From positions 62,001 through 126,000 of the forward strand of contig NZ_JAJSOK010000009.1 in NCBI RefSeq assembly GCF_021283305.1: a stretch of 64,000 nucleotides of DNA. The letters are read 5' to 3'. Below are positions 28,242 through 36,929 of the stretch, in pieces; position 1 is the first letter of the stretch, and each line of letters begins with the position of its first letter. The position numbers were made by a program, and so were the translations under genes. The stretch is from Pseudonocardia kujensis (GTDB lineage Bacteria; Actinomycetota; Actinomycetes; Mycobacteriales; Pseudonocardiaceae). Below the pieces are notes generated by a model. It was given only the letters and a program-made list of their open reading frames with translations, made no database searches and was not told the origin of the DNA.

Positions 28242-29708
28242 TCAGTAAGCGCCGCGGCTCTTCGCGACGGCGAACAGGGTCTTCCAGATGATCAGGGCAT
28301 CGAGAGCGAGCGACCACTGCTCGACATAGCGCAGATCGAGCCGTACCGACTCCTCCCAGTCGAGGTCGGAGCGACCGCTGATCTGCCACAGACCGGTCAG
28401 GCCGGGCTTCACCAGCAGCCGGCGTCGCGCCTCGCCGTCGTACCGCCGGTCGGTGACAGGCAGGGGGCGCGGGCCCACGAGCGACATCTGCCCACGCAGC
28501 ACGTTGACCAACTGCGGCAGCTCGTCGAGGGACGTGCGACGAAGCCACCGCCCCAACCGGGTGACCCGAGGATCGACGGGAATCTTGAAGAGCTCCCCCG
28601 TCGCGTGCCTGTTCAACTCTTCGAGGCTGGACCGCAGCGCCTCGGCGTCGCGCACCATGGTGCGGAACTTCCACATCGTGAACTCGCGCCCCTGGTAGCC
28701 GGTCCGGGCCTGCCGGAAGATCGCCGGGCCGGGGCTGCTGAGCCGGATGGCCAGCGCAATCGCCACCAGCAGCGGCGCGAGGACGATCAACGCGCCCAGC
28801 GCCACCAGTCGATCGAGGAGCGCCTTCGCCACGCGGCGACCACCCGCCAGCTGTGGTTCGTCCACGTGCAGCAGCGGAAGGCCGCAGACGGGCCGAATGG
28901 CGATCCGAGGGCCGGCGACATCGATCAACGCCGGAGCCACCAGCAGGTCGATCCCGGACTTGGCCAGACTCCATGACAGCGTCCGGAGGGCGGGTCCGTC
29001 CATTTCGGGGCAGGGAAGCACCGCTACTGCGTCCGCGCTGGTCACCCGCAGTGCGAAGTCGACGTCCTCCAGACCGCCCAGAACCGGAACATCCAACGGG
29101 ATGAGGTCCGCGGACCCGCCGGGAACACAAGCCCCCACGATTCGCATCCCGTGATGGGTGTCGCCGCGCATCTGCCGGGCCAGTTCGGCACCTGTTCGCC
29201 CGTGGCCCACCAGGAGGACATCGCTCATGAAGAACCCCTGGCGTCGCCTGCGATGCACCCACTTGCGGACCAGGTACCGCCCGAGCAGCGTCAAGACCGT
29301 CGCCACCGGCAGAGCGACGAGGACGTAACCGCGGGCGATCTCGGCTTTCGTTGCCCAGGATCCGGTTGCGACGGTCGCGATCACGACGACTGCGGCCGCA
29401 AGAACGCGGCGGAACTCCTCGAACCCGACCGACAGGAAGCGGGCTTCGTAGGCACGAGCAGCCGCCATCGACGCCAGCCACAGCAGCGGCAGGCACGCGC
29501 CGAGCGCCAGGTATTCCCACCGGGGATTCTGCGGAGATGGCTCACCGAAGCGGACGTAATACGCGATCACTCCGGCGCCTAGGGAAGTGACGAAATCCAA
29601 TCCGATCACCGTACGGACGTAACCTCGCTCCCACGGTCGACGCGAGGAGCGCATCACGGGTGACTGGGTCAGCATCGCCTGGCTCGCGCCGACTCTGGCA
29701 ACTTTCAC
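28242..29708 (-). CDS. Priming polyprenyl-phosphate sugar-1-phosphate transferase (WbaP/CpsE type)
   Basis: 488 residues from GTG 29708, chosen because AAAGGGG lies at the right spacing; the frame is open to 29897. Starts lipid-linked repeat-unit synthesis by moving a sugar-1-phosphate to undecaprenyl phosphate. About four membrane segments (~35-145), then a Rossmann-like CoA-binding-type domain (VLLVGHGRTGAELARQM), a further membrane segment (~292-318), and the catalytic domain with SSPGPAIFRQARTGYQG, MWKFRTMV, RTSLDELPQLVNVLRG, MSLVGPRPLP and KPGLTGLWQISGRS. Its leader and first ~30 codons are duplicated upstream of wzz (42581-42856). Confidence 0.93.
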   Translation of the reverse strand: MKVARVGASQAMLTQSPVMRSSRRPWERGYVRTVIGLDFVTSLGAGVIAYYVRFGEPSPQNPRWEYLALGACLPLLWLASMAAARAYEARFLSVGFEEFRRVLAAAVVVIATVATGSWATKAEIARGYVLVALPVATVLTLLGRYLVRKWVHRRRRQGFFMSDVLLVGHGRTGAELARQMRGDTHHGMRIVGACVPGGSADLIPLDVPVLGGLEDVDFALRVTSADAVAVLPCPEMDGPALRTLSWSLAKSGIDLLVAPALIDVAGPRIAIRPVCGLPLLHVDEPQLAGGRRVAKALLDRLVALGALIVLAPLLVAIALAIRLSSPGPAIFRQARTGYQGREFTMWKFRTMVRDAEALRSSLEELNRHATGELFKIPVDPRVTRLGRWLRRTSLDELPQLVNVLRGQMSLVGPRPLPVTDRRYDGEARRRLLVKPGLTGLWQISGRSDLDWEESVRLDLRYVEQWSLALDALIIWKTLFAVAKSRGAY

Positions 29709-30121
29709 GCCCGTGACCCCTTTGTCCACGCGTGCATCCGTCACCCTGTTGCTCGCCATTCCAACGCGGAGCGTGAGCGCCATGAGGTCCAACCACCCGA
29801 AGGGACCAGTCGAAACGCTGGGCGCACACCTGGTCGCTCTGCGCGTGCGGAGGGGAAACCGGACAAGACAGAGCTCGGACCGGCCGACGTGGGGCACGGT
29901 CCAGGTACTTCCGCGGGCCGGTGTTGCGGTCTGCGGTCATGCCTCTCGAGGAAACCGGTTGGACCGACGCCGCGAGTAGAATTCGTCGCTCTGCGCAGGA
30001 AACGGTCGATCTCGGCTCCGCCCTCGTGCTCGCCCGGCGATTCGGCTTCACGCAGCAACATCGCGGACGCCATTCCCCCGTGCACGCGGAGATCGTTTCC
30101 GCGTGCAGGGTTCCTGGCTGA
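29709..30121 (-). promoter_or_regulatory. Gene-free leader of the priming transferase, with duplicated element (copy A)
   Basis: This 413-bp region has no gene. Its last ~106 bases (29709-29814, minus strand) match positions 42758-42856. The core CTGGTCCCTTCGGGTGG lies in a 23-base block (29792-29814) identical in both copies; CTCACGCTCC is also shared. The block starts 83 bases before GTG 29708. Close to the start, GGAC-AAAGGG-GTC could form a small stem with the ribosome site in its loop. It may be a cis-regulatory RNA, or simply common ancestry of two promoters. Confidence 0.55.
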
Positions 30122-31069
30122 TCAGGGGATCGAAGCCGCAGCCGTGAAGGCGAGCCGGACCGGAAGCCACCGGGGCGACGGGCCGAGTGCCCTGACCGCC
30201 GGCAGGCGGAACAGCCGCAGCACATCCCGGGCCTCGGCCCGCCGATGAACCCGCAACCGGCGGTAGGCCCCGGCGAGGATGAACTGGTTGATGAAGTCTG
30301 CCTGCCAGCGCCGTACCTCCCGCTCGGGAACGACGCCGGTGGCGACGGCCCGGTCGAACACCCTGCCGAGGGTCTCGATCGTTCCGGGATTCCACATGCC
30401 CATGGTTGCTGCAGCCTCGTGGATCGTGTACGCGCAAGTGGTGACAGGCATGCAGCGGACGCCATAGCGGGAGAACAGCCTGACCCACATGGCGGTGTCG
30501 GCTGCATCGCCCACCTCGGGCTCGAAGAGGCCTGCCTCGACGAGTGCGGCACGACGAACGATCACCATCGGTTCTCGCACGAACGAAGAGTTACGCAGAA
30601 GCCGGCGAAGCGCCTCTCTCGGTGACAGGTACTGCTCGCGCACGAAGGTCTGCTCACGCCGCGTGACGCCGCCGCCGTCGACGATGTGCGCCCCGAAGAC
30701 CAGGATCTGCTCGTGGGGTGCGGCGCGGCGCAGGCCGTCGATCATGGGCTGCCCGCACCCGGGCACCATGAGGTCGTCGTCGTCGAGCTGTTGGACCCAC
30801 TCGCCGGAGGCCAGCTCCGCCGCTCGGTTCATGTTCTCGACCAACGGCAGGGCCGGACGGTTCCGGACGTAGCGGTATCCCGCCGGCCACCCGTCGAGCA
30901 GACGTTCCACGACGCGACCACTGGTGTCGGCGTCCGAGCCGTCCGAGACCGTGATCTCCACCTGGTCCGCGACAGGGGCCATGGCCGTGACGACCGACCG
31001 CAAGGCTCGTTCGAGCAGCTCCGGACGATTGCGGGTGGGCATGGTCAGGGAGAGGACAGGGCTCGGCAC
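30122..31069 (-). CDS. Family 2 glycosyltransferase
   Basis: 315 residues from GTG 31069, which follows CTGGAGGT at seven bases. The GT-A core: LSLTMPTRNRPELLERAL (7-24), VSDGSDADTSG, and QQLDDDDLMVPG as the metal-binding site. VVPEREVRRWQADF and a basic C-terminal helix follow. Transfers a sugar during repeat-unit assembly; donor and linkage cannot be read from sequence. First gene of its minus-strand block, with the priming transferase next. Confidence 0.87.
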   Translation of the reverse strand: MPSPVLSLTMPTRNRPELLERALRSVVTAMAPVADQVEITVSDGSDADTSGRVVERLLDGWPAGYRYVRNRPALPLVENMNRAAELASGEWVQQLDDDDLMVPGCGQPMIDGLRRAAPHEQILVFGAHIVDGGGVTRREQTFVREQYLSPREALRRLLRNSSFVREPMVIVRRAALVEAGLFEPEVGDAADTAMWVRLFSRYGVRCMPVTTCAYTIHEAAATMGMWNPGTIETLGRVFDRAVATGVVPEREVRRWQADFINQFILAGAYRRLRVHRRAEARDVLRLFRLPAVRALGPSPRWLPVRLAFTAAASIP

Positions 31070-31484
31070 GAGAGCACCTCCAGACGAGTGGCTCGGTGAC
31101 CGGGAGGCAGAATTTCCTGAGAAAGGCGGCGGCATCCCGCACGCGACGTAGGTGAAGCCTTCTACCACCTTGTGCGAGAGGTTTCAACGGCCATCGGCTC
31201 GATCGGCAGGCATGACGCCTCAGGTGATGAAGTTCGGTGCCGGCGATGTGATCGAGTTCGGACCGAGTCCGAATGATCATCCGCTTTCGAATGGGCCCCT
31301 CGCGATACTCGGACCGTGCGGTCGCACCGGTAATGTATCCGCGCGAGGAAGCGAGGTAGCCCTCACACACCGAGTCGCGGACGCAGCCCGCCGTCAGCGC
31401 GCACAGGGATCGGCCTCTCGGCGCCACTGCCGACGAGCAGCCCACGGCAGGGCCCGTCGCCGACGACGAGGAAGGAGTGCCGGG
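31070..31484. other. 415-bp divergent intergenic region, no gene
   Basis: Lies between a minus-strand glycosyltransferase and a plus-strand oxidoreductase and must hold promoters for both. TTCGA followed by ATGGGCCCCT (31286-31300) weakly resembles the core of the duplicated leader element. The ribosome site GGAAGGAG (31470-31477) sets the start of the next gene. Nothing else recognised. Confidence 0.4.
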
Positions 31485-33074
31485 GTGCTGTCGGACGCGC
31501 GCGAGCTCGCCGACGACCAGCAGGTCGAGGCGGAGGTCTGCATCGTCGGTGCCGGACCGGCAGGGATCAGCATCGCCCGCGAGATGATCGGCAACGGCGC
31601 TCGGGTCGTCTTGTTGGAGAGCGGTGGCAGGGACCCGGAACGCCACGCTCAGCAGTTGAACCGGGCCCAGAGCGTCGGCTACCCGATCCATCGCCCGCAC
31701 CAGTCACGGGTGCGGGCGTTCGGCGGGACGACCAGGCACTGGACGCGACCGGGCGACGAGACCTGGGCCGCGCGTCCCCTCGACCCGATCGACTTCGAGG
31801 TCCGTCCGGGGATCCGCCATTCCGGCTGGCCGTTCGGGCGCGGCCACTTGGACCCGTACTACGTGCAGGCCCAGGAGCTGTGCCGACTCGGGCCGTTCGA
31901 CTACGACCCGGGTCGCTGGACCGACCCGCGGCGAACCCCGCCCTTGCCGCTGCTCCCGGACGTGGTCGAGACGACGCTGTTCCAGCACGGGACAGCCGAC
32001 TTCAGCGGCTACTACGAGGAACTCGCCCGGGCCGCGAACGTGACGCTTCTGCTGCACGCCACCGTGGTCGAACTGGCCACCGAGAAGGATCCCGACTGCG
32101 TGGATCGGGTCGAGGTTCGGCGCGAGGACGGCTCACGATGCTCCGTGCGGGCCCGGCTGGTGGTACTCGCCGCCGGCGGGATCGAGAACCCGCGCCTGCT
32201 GCTGCTCAGCCGCCGTGCCCACCGGCACGGGCTCGGCAACGACCACGACCTGGTCGGGCGGTTCTTCGCGGAACGGATGTCGGCACGCACCGGGTACATC
32301 GTCCCGGCGTCACCGAAGCTGATCAGCCGTACAGGCCTGTACCCGGTCCACGAGGCCGCGCCAGGGGTGCGGGTCCAGGGGGCGCTGCGCGTCCGTGACG
32401 CCGTGCAGCGGGAGCAGCAATTGCTCAACTGCGCGTTCTTCCTGCTCCCCCGGCCTCCTTCCATGACCGCGGAGGCCGTCCGGTCGATCGCGACCCTCGT
32501 CAAGGCGCGCCGGCGGCGGCCGCTGTCCCCGGGCACGGCGGGGCACCTGCGCAACATCGCCACCGGCGTCGGGGATCTCGGCATCTTCGCTCGCGATCGC
32601 CTGCGCGGGTCCCACGGAAGCGGAGCTGTGCTTGCACTGCGCGCTCAGGGCGAGCAGGCTCCCAACCCCGCATCCCGGGTCATGCTGGGCACGCGGCGCG
32701 ACCGGTTCGGCCTCTCCGTCGCGCGGGTCCACTGGCACCCTGCTGCCTCGGACCGCGCGTCCATCCGAGCAACGCAGGAGACGATCGACGAGGCGTTGCG
32801 GAGGGCGGGTCTCGGGCACGTCGAGCTCATGCTGGGTGACGAGCACCCGCCGACCCTCGTGGAGGGCAACTTCCACCATCTCGGCGCGACCAGGATGCAC
32901 ACCGACCCGGCCGCGGGAGTGGTCGATGCGGACTGCCGGGTGCACGGTGTCCGCAACCTCTACGTGACGGGCAGCTCCGTGTTCCCCACGTACGGATGCT
33001 CCAACCCGACGCTCACCGTGGTGGCGCTGGCCCTGCGCCTGGCCGACCATCTCAAGAAGCAGCTGGCCGCTTGA
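31485..33074 (+). CDS. GMC-family FAD-dependent oxidoreductase
   Basis: 529 residues from GTG 31485. Dinucleotide-binding CIVGAGPAGISIARE (19-33) and VVLLESGGRD open the protein; RAFGGTTRHWTRP and LVVLAAGGIENPRLLL are FAD-contact blocks. The C-terminal catalytic end has NFHHLGATRMHTDP and VTGSSVFPTYGCSNPTLTVVAL, typical of GMC alcohol/sugar oxidases. It oxidises a hydroxyl group, probably on a sugar or glycan given the setting. The beta-helix gene follows after 25 bases, so the two are probably one operon. Confidence 0.88.
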   Translation: MLSDARELADDQQVEAEVCIVGAGPAGISIAREMIGNGARVVLLESGGRDPERHAQQLNRAQSVGYPIHRPHQSRVRAFGGTTRHWTRPGDETWAARPLDPIDFEVRPGIRHSGWPFGRGHLDPYYVQAQELCRLGPFDYDPGRWTDPRRTPPLPLLPDVVETTLFQHGTADFSGYYEELARAANVTLLLHATVVELATEKDPDCVDRVEVRREDGSRCSVRARLVVLAAGGIENPRLLLLSRRAHRHGLGNDHDLVGRFFAERMSARTGYIVPASPKLISRTGLYPVHEAAPGVRVQGALRVRDAVQREQQLLNCAFFLLPRPPSMTAEAVRSIATLVKARRRRPLSPGTAGHLRNIATGVGDLGIFARDRLRGSHGSGAVLALRAQGEQAPNPASRVMLGTRRDRFGLSVARVHWHPAASDRASIRATQETIDEALRRAGLGHVELMLGDEHPPTLVEGNFHHLGATRMHTDPAAGVVDADCRVHGVRNLYVTGSSVFPTYGCSNPTLTVVALALRLADHLKKQLAA

Positions 33075-33099
33075 GCCGGAGACCGCCGGAAGGGGCCGC

Positions 33100-34320
33100 A
33101 TGACCACGCCGCCCCCTCGACCGAGCAGAGGTCGACGGATTCGGCGGGGCCTCCTCGCAGCGGCCTGCGTGCTCGGGGTGATCGTCGCGATCATCCTGGT
33201 GGGCCAGGTTCTTGCCCCGCCGGCACGCCCTCCGGAGGCGCCTGCGCCTGCCTCGACGAGCGCGTCCCCGCCACAGGGCCCGGAGTGCCGCACGTCAGGC
33301 GGCGTGGCCGTCGAGGTCGACGACGACGGGCAGAACGTGGTGAACGCGCACCCACCCGGCACCGTCTACATCATCAGGACCGGTACTCACGTGGGGAACT
33401 TCAGCGTCCGACCGAAGTCCGGCGACACCTTCTGCGGAGAGCCGGGTGCTGTGTTGGACGGTGGCCGTAGCCTCACGACCGCCTTCTCGGGTGGCGCGAT
33501 CGACGTGACCCTGGACTCGATCACTGTGCGGGACTACGACAGTGACAGGCAGGGGGCGGCCATCCAACCGGAGCCTCGTGCACGGAACTGGATCGTCCGC
33601 AACGTGTCGGCCCTGCACAACTCGTGGGCAGGCCTCCTGGTCGCCGACGGCATGCGGATCCTCGGAGGTCACTACGACGACAACGACCAGCTGGGGATCG
33701 GCGGCAACGAGGCCACCGGGATCATCCTGGACGGGCTGGACAACGACCCCACGACCCTGGACGGGCCGGAGCTGGCCCGCAACCACACGCTGAGAGCTCC
33801 GTGCGAGTTCGAGGGTGGGGGGATGAAATGGGACGTCGGACAGGTCACCGTCCGCAACGCCTACGTCCACGACAACGACTGCAAGGGGCTGTGGGCCGAC
33901 ATCAACGCACACGACGTGCTCCTCGAGCACAATCTGATCGAGGACAACCGAGCGGAGGGGATCCTCTACGAGATCAGCAGGGATGCGACGATCCGCGACA
34001 ACCAGGTGTTCCGCAACGGGTCCGACTCGCCCGGCTGGTACTGGGGCGGCGGCATCACCGTGGCCTCCAGCTCAGGCGTTCAGGTCTACGGCAACCGTCT
34101 GTCCGGCAACTACAACGGGATCGTCGGGAGCCAACAGGACCGGACGGATTCGTCACCGCCGGAGCACCTGCTCGACGGCTACCACGTCCAGGACAACCTG
34201 ATCTGTGCCACGGGCAACGGCGGGCACCCGACGGGCGTGGCGGCCGACAACGGCGCTGATCTGGCCGCTCGGGACATCAGCTTCACCGGTAACACCATCG
34301 AGTCGGCTCCTTGCGAGTAG
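33100..34320 (+). CDS. Secreted right-handed beta-helix protein
   Basis: 406 residues with an uncleaved-looking signal anchor: basic RGRRIRRG, then a hydrophobic segment ~18-40, and a Pro/Ala/Ser linker to ~62. The rest is made of short repeated strands (ITVRDYDS, WIVRNVSALHNSW, RILGGHYDDND, VTVRNAYVHDNDCKG, LLEHNLIEDNRAEGI, ATIRDNQVFRNG, VQVYGNRLSGNYNGI), the pattern of the parallel beta-helix (NosD/pectate-lyase-like). Such proteins bind, cleave or epimerise polysaccharides outside the cell. Catalytic residues cannot be assigned. GGAAGGGG precedes ATG 33100. Confidence 0.87.
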   Translation: MTTPPPRPSRGRRIRRGLLAAACVLGVIVAIILVGQVLAPPARPPEAPAPASTSASPPQGPECRTSGGVAVEVDDDGQNVVNAHPPGTVYIIRTGTHVGNFSVRPKSGDTFCGEPGAVLDGGRSLTTAFSGGAIDVTLDSITVRDYDSDRQGAAIQPEPRARNWIVRNVSALHNSWAGLLVADGMRILGGHYDDNDQLGIGGNEATGIILDGLDNDPTTLDGPELARNHTLRAPCEFEGGGMKWDVGQVTVRNAYVHDNDCKGLWADINAHDVLLEHNLIEDNRAEGILYEISRDATIRDNQVFRNGSDSPGWYWGGGITVASSSGVQVYGNRLSGNYNGIVGSQQDRTDSSPPEHLLDGYHVQDNLICATGNGGHPTGVAADNGADLAARDISFTGNTIESAPCE

Positions 34321-34353
34321 TGGAGGGTGAAGTCGACGGGTCGCCGCGACGCT

Positions 34354-35505
34354 TCAGCCGCCTCGCCTGCGGGCGAGCGCCACGGCCTGCAGGACCGTGG
34401 AGGCTGCCGCGTCAGGGAACAGGACAGCGTTCGTCCGTCGTACTCCCTCACGTAGAGCGCTGGACGTCGCGGGGTCTGCCGTACGATGCATCGCCGCGGC
34501 CAGCGCACGAGCGTCCCGTGGGTCGACGACGATGCCGTTCACGCCGTCGCGCACGATCGTCCCGGCGGCGCCGGTCATCGGGGAGACGACCACCGGGGTA
34601 CCGGTCGTCAGAGCCTCGACGGCGACGCGGCCGATGAGGTCCTGCAATGTCGGGAAGACGAACGCCTGGCACGCCTGGAGCGCCCCCTTGAAGGCGGCGT
34701 GATCCACCGCCCCGAGGAAGACGACCGATTCCTCGACGTCGAGGCTCTGGGCGAGCTGCGCCAATCGGGCCCGTTCCGGGCCGTCTCCGATGATCCAGAG
34801 CATGCACGGACCGAATTCCCGCCGGTAGGCAGCGACCCCCTCGATCAGCAGGTCGATGCCCTTCGCCGGGATGAGCCGGCCGGCGGAGACGAACAACGGC
34901 GTTCCCTCCGGGACCGGTGAGGCGCCGGCGGGAAGGCTGGGCTCCAGCTCCGGTGGCAGGCCGGCCAGCCACCAGCCCTTGACGATCTTCCTGCGCGGCA
35001 CCCCGAGGGTGCCGGTCACGTAGTCCAACGCCAGCTCGTTGTTCGCCACGAACGCGTCGACGAGCCGCGCGGCCAGCCGCCGGACGGGCAGCTTGAAGGC
35101 GGCGGTGCCCGTGCGACCGAGATGCTGGTAGTCCCCCTCGACCAGCGAGACCACGCTGCGGCCTCGCCGCAGCGACTTGGAGAGACCGGCGAACAGGCCG
35201 ACCAGGCCGAGCTCGTACACGACGATGACGTCCTCCGGCGCTCGCGCGAACCTCATGAACAGCCGTGGGCCGACGACCTTGAGGGTCACCGGGTGCTTCC
35301 GCTCATCCCCCGGTCGTCCGAGCGTGACGACCCGGCCGAGCGCTCGTTCCCCGTTCCGTGCCTGCGTCCATTGCAGGTCACGGACCGTCGCGCCGGCCCG
35401 GCGGGCCGACTCGACCAGGTAGGGATGAGGGGCGGTCTCATCCCTCGAGGCCCACAGAATGCCCGGCGTCTCCTTTCGCCAGGCCCGCCTCAGGATCACC
35501 GGCAC
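34354..35505 (-). CDS. Family 4 glycosyltransferase
   Basis: 383 residues from GTG 35505, which follows TGGAGGAGG closely; the open frame extends upstream without homology. GT-B fold: acceptor half up to ~180 (VSLVEGDYQHLGRTG), then PLFVSAGRLIPAKGIDLLIEG, LWIIGDGPERARL and the donor-site FVFPTLQDLIGRVAVEALTTGTPVV. The usual EXXXXXXXE motif is changed (Asp replaces the first Glu). Adds a sugar to the lipid-linked unit; donor unknown. Convergent with the beta-helix gene, 33 bases between stops. Confidence 0.88.
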   Translation of the reverse strand: MPVILRRAWRKETPGILWASRDETAPHPYLVESARRAGATVRDLQWTQARNGERALGRVVTLGRPGDERKHPVTLKVVGPRLFMRFARAPEDVIVVYELGLVGLFAGLSKSLRRGRSVVSLVEGDYQHLGRTGTAAFKLPVRRLAARLVDAFVANNELALDYVTGTLGVPRRKIVKGWWLAGLPPELEPSLPAGASPVPEGTPLFVSAGRLIPAKGIDLLIEGVAAYRREFGPCMLWIIGDGPERARLAQLAQSLDVEESVVFLGAVDHAAFKGALQACQAFVFPTLQDLIGRVAVEALTTGTPVVVSPMTGAAGTIVRDGVNGIVVDPRDARALAAAMHRTADPATSSALREGVRRTNAVLFPDAAASTVLQAVALARRRGG

Positions 35506-35552
35506 TCGCCTCCTCCAGCCGACCGCCACCCGTACGACGAGGTGGTCGGGAC

Positions 35553-36920
35553 TCAATTCGTCCAGATCGCTTCGAGGACACCTGACGCAAGCGCATCGTC
35601 CACACAGCGGCCGAGAGGCACGTAGTCGACCTGTGGATGGTCTGCCACGCTCGGGTCGAGGCAACGCCAGCAGTCGACGATCGTGACCGACTCCTTGCTG
35701 CCGAGGAAGTCCTCCGCCTTGAGAGCGCGGAAGCGCGCATCCGCCGTGGTCACGACCACGAGCGCGGCATCGGCGAGTGCGGCATCGATCGACTCGGCGA
35801 CGAGAGCCTTGTCACGGAAGGCGTTGCGGGCGCCGTCCGTCGCGAGCGGGTCGTAGCCGATGACCCGCATGCCCGATTCGGCCATGGCCAGCGCGAGCGC
35901 GACCCCCTGGGATTCTTCGACGACATGGGAGAGTGGCTTGTAGGACAATCCCAAAACCGCTGCGGTCCGCCCCTTCTCGACGTGCGGCGCGATCTTCGTG
36001 GTGATTCGGGAAGCGATGGACTTGTTGTAGTCATGGTTGGCAACGAGGAGGTTGCCTTTCGCCCCGACCTGTTCGCAGAGGAAACCCAGGGCGACGTTGT
36101 CCCGGGGGAAGCAGGGTCCCGCGAACCCGAGACCGCCGGTGAGATATTTCCGCCCGATACGACTGTCCGACCCGATCGCATCACTGACGACATCCACATC
36201 GCCACCGGGAATTCGCTCGCAGAGATCCGCGAGAGTGTTCGCGAAGGAGATCTTCATCGTGACGTAGCTGTTGAGCGCGATCTTCGCGAGCTCAGCATTC
36301 TCGATGCTCATGCGCCGCACGACCGGCTCTCTCAGGCAAATCCTTCGATTCACCTCCTCCAGAGCATCGCCGGAGCGGCGGTCGAATTCGCCGACGAGGC
36401 AGAAGTCGGGATCGAGAAAGTCGTGGATGACGCTGCCGAGCGCGATGAACTCCGGACTGTAGCAAAGACCGAAGTCCTTCCCGCATTCCTTGCCCGAGGC
36501 CGCCTCCAGGACGGGCAGCAGTCCATGGCGGGTCGCGCCGGGAAGAACGGTGCTGGTGAGGACGACGACGTGATAGCCGTCCTTCCTGGCGAGCGCCCTG
36601 CCCAGCCGCTCGAAGGCGAACCGGACGTACTGCAGCTCGAACGCACCACGGCTGTCGGTCGGGGTGGGCACGATGACGAAGCTGATGTCGCTGCCGAGCA
36701 CCGCTTCCTCGTGGCTGGTGGTGGCGCGGACCTTGTCGCGATGGGCGGCCAGCACCTTGTCGAGGTCGGTCTCCTGAACCGGCGCACAGCCTTCGTTGAC
36801 AGCCCGGACGGCGCTCTCCGCGATGTCGACACCGATGACGTCGAAGCCCCGGGAAGCCATGCCCGCGAGCATGCTGGCCCCCAACTTGCCCAGACCGACC
36901 ACGGAAATGCTCTGAATCAT
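35553..36920 (-). CDS. Nucleotide-sugar dehydrogenase (UDP-glucose/GDP-mannose dehydrogenase family)
   Basis: 455 residues. Oxidises the C6 hydroxyl of an NDP-sugar to a uronic acid in two NAD+-dependent steps. VVGLGKLGASM (7-17), TSTVLPGATRHGL, YSPEFIALGSVI, ELAKIALNSYVTMKISFAN and catalytic Cys270 in GFAGPCFPRDN are all present. It is clearly distinct from the dehydrogenase half of the fusion protein, so a second uronic acid is possible (GDP-mannuronate, or an N-acetylhexosaminuronate). Substrate cannot be told from sequence. It follows the GT-A-like gene by 9 bases. Confidence 0.9.
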   Translation of the reverse strand: MIQSISVVGLGKLGASMLAGMASRGFDVIGVDIAESAVRAVNEGCAPVQETDLDKVLAAHRDKVRATTSHEEAVLGSDISFVIVPTPTDSRGAFELQYVRFAFERLGRALARKDGYHVVVLTSTVLPGATRHGLLPVLEAASGKECGKDFGLCYSPEFIALGSVIHDFLDPDFCLVGEFDRRSGDALEEVNRRICLREPVVRRMSIENAELAKIALNSYVTMKISFANTLADLCERIPGGDVDVVSDAIGSDSRIGRKYLTGGLGFAGPCFPRDNVALGFLCEQVGAKGNLLVANHDYNKSIASRITTKIAPHVEKGRTAAVLGLSYKPLSHVVEESQGVALALAMAESGMRVIGYDPLATDGARNAFRDKALVAESIDAALADAALVVVTTADARFRALKAEDFLGSKESVTIVDCWRCLDPSVADHPQVDYVPLGRCVDDALASGVLEAIWTN

Positions 36921-36929
36921 GACCTGTCC

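Noticed and set aside
31286-31300. Third copy of the leader element (TTCGA + ATGGGCCCCT)
   Set aside because: Only about ten of the core bases match and the spacing to a start codon (~185 bases) differs. Too weak without a genome-wide model.
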